Both the position numbers and the translations under genes were made by a program. A stretch of 37,897 nucleotides of DNA from positions 1 through 37,897 of the forward strand of contig JAEZIJ010000046.1 in assembly GCA_023436715.1 (NCBI GenBank), in the 5' to 3' direction. This document shows positions 24,214 through 29,630 of this stretch, in pieces (positions within the stretch are counted from its first letter, which is position 1; the number at the start of each line of letters is the position of its first letter). Source of the stretch: Acidobacteriota bacterium. GTDB lineage: Bacteria; Acidobacteriota; Terriglobia; Bryobacterales; Bryobacteraceae. A model generated the notes under the pieces. The model was not told the DNA's origin and made no database searches. It was given only the letters and a program-made list of their open reading frames with translations.

Positions 24214-24954
24214 ATGAGCACCGCAACTGCAAGCGAAAAGAAGACGTTATCCGAAAAACCGCGTCTGATTCTTACACATGGAGAAAAAGGAGGGGTCGGA
24301 AAAACCACCGCTGCCCGTGTCATCGCGGATTTTCTGAACGCCCGCAATGCCAGCTTCCGTGCTTTCGATGCCGAAGGCACAACGGGCCAGTTGTTGCGAT
24401 TCCATCCCGACGAGACCGAGGCTGTGGATGTGGCGAGCGCCGCCAGCATTGCGCCGGTGCTTGATTACCTGATGGAGCCCGGCGGCAAGCGAGTGGCGCT
24501 GGTCGACCTCGGGGCCCGTTCGGGCGACGAGGTCAAGAACTGGCTCCATCGCGGCGGGGCCATGGAAGAGGCCGAAGCGTCGCGCCTCGGGATCACGGTG
24601 ATTTACGTGCTCGGCGGCGCCGTCGACAGCGTAGGCCATCTGAAGGAATGCTTCGGCGCGCTGGGCCGCGACGTCAACTACATCATTGTCAAGAACTACG
24701 GCGTCGCAGGCAAGTTCGAAGTCTACGAGCAATCCAACGTGCGCAAGGACCTGGTCGCGGCGGGAGCCCGCGAAATCACCCTTCCGGCCCTGGATGGCTC
24801 GGTTTACCAATCGGTGGACCGCGCGAGCATCGCCTTTTCCGCTTTCGCCGAAGGGCAGAACGCGAATTTCGGTTTCACCGAACGCCGCTACTGCCGCAGC
24901 TGGCTGCGCGAGTGCTTCGCAGCGCTCGAAGAAGTAAGTACGGTTCTGCAATAG
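24214..24954 (+). CDS. ParA/MinD-like P-loop ATPase, orphan
   Basis: 246 residues. The deviant Walker A is HGEKGGVGKTT (22-32; K25 is the signature Lys and K30 the P-loop Lys), followed by FDAEGTTGQLL (switch I-like) and the Walker B/switch II strand VALVDLGARSGDE (D98). This places it in the ParA/MinD superfamily. The remainder (GITVIYVLGGAVDSVGHLKECFGALG, IIVKNYG) is compatible with the fold but not with classical chromosomal ParA, and no ParB or parS is seen. It is translationally linked to a small HTH protein. The same reading frame stays open for 63 codons after the TAG stop (to 25146). Cargo or partner is unknown. Confidence 0.85.
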   Translation: MSTATASEKKTLSEKPRLILTHGEKGGVGKTTAARVIADFLNARNASFRAFDAEGTTGQLLRFHPDETEAVDVASAASIAPVLDYLMEPGGKRVALVDLGARSGDEVKNWLHRGGAMEEAEASRLGITVIYVLGGAVDSVGHLKECFGALGRDVNYIIVKNYGVAGKFEVYEQSNVRKDLVAAGAREITLPALDGSVYQSVDRASIAFSAFAEGQNANFGFTERRYCRSWLRECFAALEEVSTVLQ

Positions 24955-24990
24955 GGCGAGCACCCCGATTCCGGCCGCTTCCGCTCTCTG

Positions 24991-25032
24991 GTCGCGCTCG
25001 GCGGCACCATCAGATCAGTTGCCGAGCGCGAC
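24991..25032 (+). other. 12-bp-stem hairpin downstream of the ParA-like gene
   Basis: GTCGCGCTCGGC (24991-25002) pairs exactly with GCCGAGCGCGAC (25021-25032) around 18 nt. No T run follows, so it is at best a weak or Rho-aided terminator. It may equally be a by-product of coding-like sequence in the frame that continues after the ATPase stop. Confidence 0.45.
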
Positions 25033-25157
25033 GAGAGGGCGCGGCTAGCCCTCCTCCATGCCACGGACGAGGCTGTCCGTACTGCACCCAACCTCACTTC
25101 GCGTTTTGAAGGCTTTTCACGTCCCTTTTTGTCTCCGATGGTGTAAAGTCGCAAGGA

Positions 25158-25595
25158 ATGGAGAAGATCCTGTCCGTCGGCGAATACGATCTGCTGAACT
25201 TCTTCGAGATGATCCCGTCCCATCTTGACCCAGGCGTCGCCTGGACGTACAACGACTCGGTTTACGAGGCGGCTGACGCGCACGTTCATCTGTCTTTCGC
25301 TATTGCTCCTGTTGTAAGAGACGTCAGGGTAGTTCTGAAGGTCGGTGACGCCCCGGTGTACGAGGTGGATGCGATGGGCATCAAGGACGTGAAATATCAC
25401 AACGACAAAGGTCGTGAGTCGCTGGATGTAATCTTATCTGACCGGGATTCGATCTGGCTTCGCATCAAGCCAATTCCGATTCTGCATCTGGCGGTAGGCA
25501 TGTTGCGTTTAGTGGTCCATGTGTCGATGGCGGGATCATATTCCTCAACGGAGTTGCTTGGAGTGTCTTTGGCGGTAAAGCCGCCGATCACATAG
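25158..25595 (+). CDS. Unrecognised small protein with a probably chimeric 3' end
   Basis: The frame is open for 145 codons. The first 105 or so residues look like a genuine compact protein (MEKILSVGEYDLLNFFEMIP, then HLSFAIAPVVRDVRVVLKVGDAPVYEVDAMGIKDVKY, ending DSIWLRIKP). From about 25470 on, the frame runs antisense through conserved Kelch coding sequence on the minus strand and stops by chance at 25595. The original C terminus has therefore probably been replaced. No family is recognised; the first part resembles small cytosolic proteins of about 100 residues. AAGGA lies directly against the ATG, too close for a normal Shine-Dalgarno sequence. Confidence 0.5.
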   Translation: MEKILSVGEYDLLNFFEMIPSHLDPGVAWTYNDSVYEAADAHVHLSFAIAPVVRDVRVVLKVGDAPVYEVDAMGIKDVKYHNDKGRESLDVILSDRDSIWLRIKPIPILHLAVGMLRLVVHVSMAGSYSSTELLGVSLAVKPPIT

Positions 25596-25918
25596 AATTT
25601 GTTGTTAACCGCGACGAGACTGTAAGTAGCCTTGCTCACCGGCATCTTCGCCCTCGCCTGCCATTTGCCGGAGGACGTGTCGTAAACGTATACGCTGCCT
25701 CCTTTCAGATAGTCCTCAGGTGTTGCGATGTCGTGATCGGGACCGTATTTGAATGCATAGATCTTGTCCCGGTACGTGAGTGCTTTGAAGTTCGTTCTTT
25801 CAGGCAGGGTGTTTACGACTGTCCTGACAACGTCCGGCTGTGTTGCGGGCCTGTCGGCTTGGGCGGCTCGCAAGGCTTGCCCTGCAGTCAACGTGATGAC
25901 GATTGGGATCAGAATCAT
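25397..25918 (-). pseudogene. Truncated secreted Kelch-repeat protein
   Basis: 173 residues from ATG 25918. A signal peptide (MILIPIVITLTAGQALRAA) is followed by about two Kelch blades: FKALTYRDKIYAFKYG, VYVYDTSSGKWQARAKMP, ATYSLVAVNNKFYVIGGF, VEEYDPAIDTWTTKRNMPTARC. Kelch propellers need five to seven blades. Here the next blade would begin (MPTARCRIGIG), but the sequence turns into unrelated residues at about 25470 and stops at 25397, inside the convergent gene. A deletion has most likely fused the two tails. The remaining fragment is unlikely to fold as a closed propeller. Confidence 0.75.
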
Positions 25919-25940
25919 TTTAAGCTCTCGAACAGAAAAC

Positions 25941-25953
25941 GCTGATTTCGGAA
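25941..25953 (+). repeat. Short repeat GCTGATTTCGGAA (partner at 26677-26689)
   Basis: 12 of 13 bases match GCCGATTTCGGAA at 26677-26689, in the same orientation, and the similarity extends weakly on both sides (17 of 21). The two copies flank the secreted unknown gene 26034-26624. They may be remnants of an insertion-element end, but no transposase is left. Confidence 0.4.
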
Positions 25954-26033
25954 CCGACCGCTGGGCCGGTGTCCGGCTGGCCTCAGGGCGGAGCGAACAC
26001 GGCCCCAGCATGCATGCGCCAGTCCTGCTCCCT

Positions 26034-26624
26034 TCACGGCAACCAGGGTATTGTGGCTTTGGAAGGCTCCCGGACGAAACGCTTCAGTGCTGGGGACCAG
26101 AGATATCGGAGTTGTACTTCTGTTGAAGGGCCGGCATGGGGGTCATCTTTGCTCCAAATTCCAACCGTTATCTCTATGCCCTTGTCGGTGGCTCGACCAA
26201 ACTTGACGCCTTCTCCGGAGGCCTCGAAGATCTTCTTCACAGTGCTGGAACTGCACTGGAATCCGAAAATGTAGGTGAAGGAACCCGTACCGCTTCTGTG
26301 ATCCCTTCCCAGCACCAAGATGCGGACACCGTTGGATCCGGCAGGATGCAACAAGATGTCCTTCTCAATGGTAGTCTCCCAGTCCACTACGTTGTTGACC
26401 CGATCCCATTCCCGGAATACACCATTACGCAGACGAAGAGGACCGCCAGGCGCCGGTCCATTGAATTCTGACCCGTACTCGCTTTTCCAGTGATCGGGTG
26501 CTGCCCAGATCGCGCGATTTCGGAAGTCCACACTCGCGATATCACGGCAGGTTTCCACCGCGATGGCTGGTCCGCAGAACACGCACGCAAGGCATATCGA
26601 CCTTAGTGCCGCAACCCGTCGCAT
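26034..26624 (-). CDS. Secreted protein of unknown function
   Basis: 196 residues. A signal peptide (MRRVAALRSICLACVFCGPAIA) is followed by a beta-rich domain with three or four Cys. Conspicuous stretches are WKSEYGSEFNGPAPGG, ILVLGRDHRSGTGSFTYIFGFQC and VQLRYLWSPALKRFVREPS. I recognise no family; the closing LRYLWSPALKRFV looks like a conserved strand pair. On the minus strand a perfect TATAAT (26639-26634) lies only 9 nt before the ATG and there is no Shine-Dalgarno sequence, suggesting a leaderless or near-leaderless mRNA. It precedes the Kelch fragment on the same strand. Confidence 0.7.
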   Translation of the reverse strand: MRRVAALRSICLACVFCGPAIAVETCRDIASVDFRNRAIWAAPDHWKSEYGSEFNGPAPGGPLRLRNGVFREWDRVNNVVDWETTIEKDILLHPAGSNGVRILVLGRDHRSGTGSFTYIFGFQCSSSTVKKIFEASGEGVKFGRATDKGIEITVGIWSKDDPHAGPSTEVQLRYLWSPALKRFVREPSKATIPWLP

Positions 26625-26984
26625 TTCGGGTCAATTATAGTCCAGGCGAACCGAGTGCAGCATGGTGGTCGAGAATGCCGATTTCGGAAACTGGGGCAGA
26701 TCGGTGGAGGGCTGGCCTGATTCTCCGGTACCGGGAGACAAGAAGGCTACTCCCAAACCCTGGCACTTCAGCACGCCGATGCTTAGTCTAGCCCAGGGGC
26801 GAGCGAGGCAGGCGCATCTTTGAGACACTTGAAGGCGTGCCGATAAAGGTTGCCGCGTTCACGTCCGTGCGAGTAGGGTGGCCGCCACGCCCGGTGCCGC
26901 CACGCGCGGCGTTCGCGTCATCGAGAGACCCTGGCTGCGGTGCTGTTGGCCAGCGGTGATCGATTAGTCCGCTACACTCGACGC
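26625..26984. other. 360-bp gap without a convincing gene
   Basis: It holds the -10 box at 26634-26639, the second copy of the short repeat (26677-26689) and, just before the methyltransferase gene, a TACACT hexamer (26973-26978). A 54-codon plus-strand frame from 26662 has no ribosome-binding site and includes the repeat, so I do not count it as a gene. Confidence 0.5.
26634..26639 (-). promoter_or_regulatory. Perfect -10 box adjacent to a start codon
   Basis: TATAAT on the minus strand, 9 nt before the ATG of the secreted unknown gene. The -35 is poor (TGCTGC at 17 bp). If used, transcription would start within 2-3 nt of the ATG. Confidence 0.45.
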
Positions 26985-27755
26985 ATGCTCCTCTGCCCCG
27001 TCCGCAATTGCCGCACGGCGCTGGTGCGCCAGGACCGACGGCTGCTTTGTGCGCGTGGACATTCGTTCGATGTCGCGCGTAGCGGATACATCAACCTGCT
27101 CCAGCCGCAGGAGCGGCGATCAAACCAGCCGGGCGACACGGTTGCCGCTGTGGCAGCGCGACGGCGATTGCACGATCGCGGCGCGACCGGACCGCTGCTG
27201 CACGGGATCGCGGAGATCATAGCCGCATCCTCGAGCGACATCGTTCTCGATGTCGGCTGCGGCGACGGTTTCTACCTTGGGACCCTCGCTCGCCAGATGG
27301 GCTTTGGTGCGCATGGCGTCGACATCTCGGTTCCGGCCATTGATGCAGCGGCGCGGCGCTACCCCGGATGCGAGTGGATCGTGGCCAATGCCGATCGCTT
27401 CCTGCCGTACGCTGACCGCTCGTTCTCGATCGTCTTGTCAATCACGGCACGGATGAATCCGAGCGAGTTCCGGCGTGTCCTGCGCGAGGACGGACGCTTC
27501 CTCGTCGCCCTTCCTGCGCCTGATGATCTCGTCGAGTTGCGCGGCGCGGGCCGCGATCGCGTGGCTCGAACTGTCGAGACATTCGCGCACGACTTCACGC
27601 TCGTCGATCAGCGCCGCGTCACCACCGCGGCGGACCTTGATGCTGCCGCAGTTCACGACGTCTTGCTTTCAATCTATCGGCCGATGCGATCACAGCCCGC
27701 CGAAGCGATGCGAGTGACGCTCAGCCTGGATCTGTTGCTGTTTCGAGCCGCGTAG
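26985..27755 (+). CDS. rlmA: RlmA-type 23S rRNA (guanine-N1)-methyltransferase
   Basis: 256 residues. The N-terminal zinc site is visible as LLCPVRNCRTAL...LLCARGHSFDVARSGYINLL with C4, C9, C22 and H26, matching E. coli RlmA in spacing and in the FDxAxxGYxNLL block. SAM-binding motif I is VLDVGCGDGFYLGTLA, then GVDISVPAIDAAARRYP. The substrate-specific RRRLHDRGATGPLL loop is also present. E. coli RlmA methylates G745 of 23S rRNA; relatives methylate G748 and can change macrolide (tylosin) sensitivity. Which site is used here is not determined. ATG 26985 is chosen because it places the zinc site at the N terminus. TACACT lies 6 nt upstream, without a Shine-Dalgarno sequence. Confidence 0.85.
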   Translation: MLLCPVRNCRTALVRQDRRLLCARGHSFDVARSGYINLLQPQERRSNQPGDTVAAVAARRRLHDRGATGPLLHGIAEIIAASSSDIVLDVGCGDGFYLGTLARQMGFGAHGVDISVPAIDAAARRYPGCEWIVANADRFLPYADRSFSIVLSITARMNPSEFRRVLREDGRFLVALPAPDDLVELRGAGRDRVARTVETFAHDFTLVDQRRVTTAADLDAAAVHDVLLSIYRPMRSQPAEAMRVTLSLDLLLFRAA

Positions 27756-27875
27756 CCGTTTCACTCCTCGTCCCACCCTCGTTTCGGCAGACTGGCCATT
27801 GCGCTTTGGACAGCGTACTTTCGATAGTGCGGCGTTACGGTTCACTTGGCCGTGCAGCGTCCAGGAGAAGTCGCG

Positions 27876-27902
27876 GGTTCCGGCCGCAAAACGCTGTTGC
27901 CG
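27876..27902 (+). repeat. 27-bp imperfect repeat, copy A
   Basis: It shares 23 of 27 positions with 29392-29418 in the same orientation: GGTTCCGGCCG is identical, then an A-rich step and TGCCG. The copies are 1.5 kb apart and bracket the two secreted unknown genes between them. Confidence 0.5.
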
Positions 27903-27981
27903 CCATTTGGCCGTCTGACTGGTGCCCGGAGGGTCGATCTACGGCAATAAGACTTCACGTTCCTTAGCTTCCCGGTTGCGA

Positions 27982-28551
27982 TCACCAGAAGCGGAAGGAC
28001 GCCAGAAAGTGCCGGAAGATAGCGTTCCCCTCTTGGCTCTCCGGGGCAGGAACGACCAGCGTGAATTCAACGTCATCAATCGACCCGTCGTGAGCCAGCG
28101 CCAGCCTGACGGTCACATTCTCAATCCTCGTCCCGTTCACCAGACCTACAGTCGAAGTCCGGTAACCAATTCGGTTACCGACCCGCACTTTTTCCGCGTG
28201 CGGATTTTCTCGCCCCGGGGCCACGTCTCTTTCCCCGAGATCAACGTGAAGGCCGATCTCAAACACAATACAACTGGTCCCTTCTGATGCAATGCCTGGG
28301 TAGATGGTGAATCCGTGGAATGGCGCACCCGTCGCCGCGCCCCAACCTACTAAACCGTTAGGAATCGTGGCGGAAAACCGATAGTCTGAGTTCCGAACCG
28401 CCCCTCTATACGCGACGCCATCGCCGGGACGTCCCAGCGAGAGTTTGTCACAGCTATGGACCGTCGAATCAGTGGGTGTTTGGCCGCGTATCAGGTCAGG
28501 AATCAAAAGCACCACGCAAGTGAGTAGGAAGCCATTTAGCTGCCGCTGCAT
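27982..28551 (-). CDS. Secreted protein of unknown function
   Basis: 189 residues. A signal peptide (LNGFLLTCVVLLIPDLIRG) is followed by a beta-rich domain with two Cys. Notable stretches are YRFSATIPNGLVGWGAATGAPFHGFTIYPG, VGNRIGYRTSTVGLVNGTRIENVTVRLA and a final FRHFLASFRFW. The last motif and the overall plan recall small exported domains that describe a measured quantity, but I recognise no family. Base composition is lower in GC than the flanking operons. It is 101 bp downstream of another secreted unknown gene on the same strand. Confidence 0.7.
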   Translation of the reverse strand: MQRQLNGFLLTCVVLLIPDLIRGQTPTDSTVHSCDKLSLGRPGDGVAYRGAVRNSDYRFSATIPNGLVGWGAATGAPFHGFTIYPGIASEGTSCIVFEIGLHVDLGERDVAPGRENPHAEKVRVGNRIGYRTSTVGLVNGTRIENVTVRLALAHDGSIDDVEFTLVVPAPESQEGNAIFRHFLASFRFW

Positions 28552-28652
28552 TCGCTCGGATTGTACCGCCCCACGGGCTACGCTGGCGGCGCCGCTCGTG
28601 GGCTAACCTTATTCTCCGGTATCGCGACTTCGCGGCCACTTTCAGAATCAAC

Positions 28653-29303
28653 TTATGAGTGCGGCTCCTTACGCCGATCTGGAACGAGAAAATTCGGAAG
28701 CTTGAGATCGGGAACAAGAGCGGGAAGTTCGGGAGGTTCGCCAAGTTCGGGAGGCCTCGCCTCGGATGGGATGTCCTCCCATGTGAACGGTGCAAGGCAG
28801 GTAGGCTGAACTCCTCGTTTCACAGCGGGAAGGTCGAATTCAAATGGAACTTCCATGTACCAGGACGGGGCTACGTGATTTTCCGGCACACTGAACATCA
28901 GCGAATCTCCGGGACCGATTGTTATGCGTGTCGCGACGCTGGACCAATACCCCCTTGGCATCTTCTGGCGGGGAAGTCCGTTTTTCGTAATAGGAACCAT
29001 CCTAGGCGTAATCACATCTGGCAATATCGTCATTTCAGGGTCTGTCATCGTTCCGTTTGCTCGTACGTTGATCGGTACGACGGAGTTATTGACTAGCCTT
29101 AGCCAAAGCCCTCGATTAGGTTCCCCCTCCTCAACCGGCTCACGGGGACCTGCATGATCAAACTCGACGTAAACGATGGGGCGCGTGGCGTCAATCGCGA
29201 GTCTTGGCGGAGTCTGTGAATCAACTCTGCGCACACACGCAAAGAACACGAGAAAAACACAAGCAAACGCCCTTATGCCGACATGTTGGTTTGCGCTTGT
29301 CAT
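28653..29303 (-). CDS. Secreted protein of unknown function with Pro-rich tail
   Basis: 216 residues from ATG 29303; a TTG 13 codons earlier is less likely. A signal peptide (IRAFACVFLVFFACVRRVDS) precedes a domain beginning ARPIVYVEFDHAG after a short linker (the first residue of that block is T rather than A) and continuing GLWLRLVNNSVVPINVRANG, which looks like an immunoglobulin-type beta sandwich. The C terminus is Pro/Leu/Glu-rich (PPELGEPPELPALVPDLK). I recognise no family. It lies between the two 27-bp repeats and has lower GC than surrounding genes. Confidence 0.7.
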   Translation of the reverse strand: MTSANQHVGIRAFACVFLVFFACVRRVDSQTPPRLAIDATRPIVYVEFDHAGPREPVEEGEPNRGLWLRLVNNSVVPINVRANGTMTDPEMTILPDVITPRMVPITKNGLPRQKMPRGYWSSVATRITIGPGDSLMFSVPENHVAPSWYMEVPFEFDLPAVKRGVQPTCLAPFTWEDIPSEARPPELGEPPELPALVPDLKLPNFLVPDRRKEPHS

Positions 29304-29630
29304 CGTATCAATGCACTCTCGTAGAACAGTGTAGCGCCGCAACCTCGAACTTGCCGTGTCAGATCGGTGCCCAAACAGTGCGAGAAACTGCGGTTCCGGC
29401 CGAAAAATGCCGCTGCCGTAGGATGACCCTGCGCAGGGGATTCTTCTCTCACGGAGCCCGGCGGCCGGCTGCGGGTCGTCAGCTCACCCCCAGAGCAGCA
29501 CCCTCGAAACTCTCCGGAGCAGCCTCGCTAACGGACAAGGCTCATCGTCAGGACTGCGTAACCAGGCTACGGCACGCAAGCCACAACAGCCCGGTCGCGG
29601 TCTGCCCTGAAGCAGGCTCAACTGAAATCC
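29304..29630. other. 327-bp gap without a convincing gene
   Basis: It contains the 27-bp repeat copy B (29392-29418). A plus-strand frame runs through it, but its composition is Arg/Cys-rich nonsense antisense to the neighbouring secreted gene. No promoter, terminator or RNA is recognised. Confidence 0.5.
29392..29418 (+). repeat. 27-bp imperfect repeat, copy B
   Basis: Partner of 27876-27902 (23 of 27 positions). It lies between the secreted unknown gene and the 3' end of the ADOP permease. Confidence 0.5.

Noticed and set aside
24214..24954. Plasmid or prophage partition locus
   Set aside because: No ParB, parS, replication initiator, integrase or phage gene was found around the ATPase.
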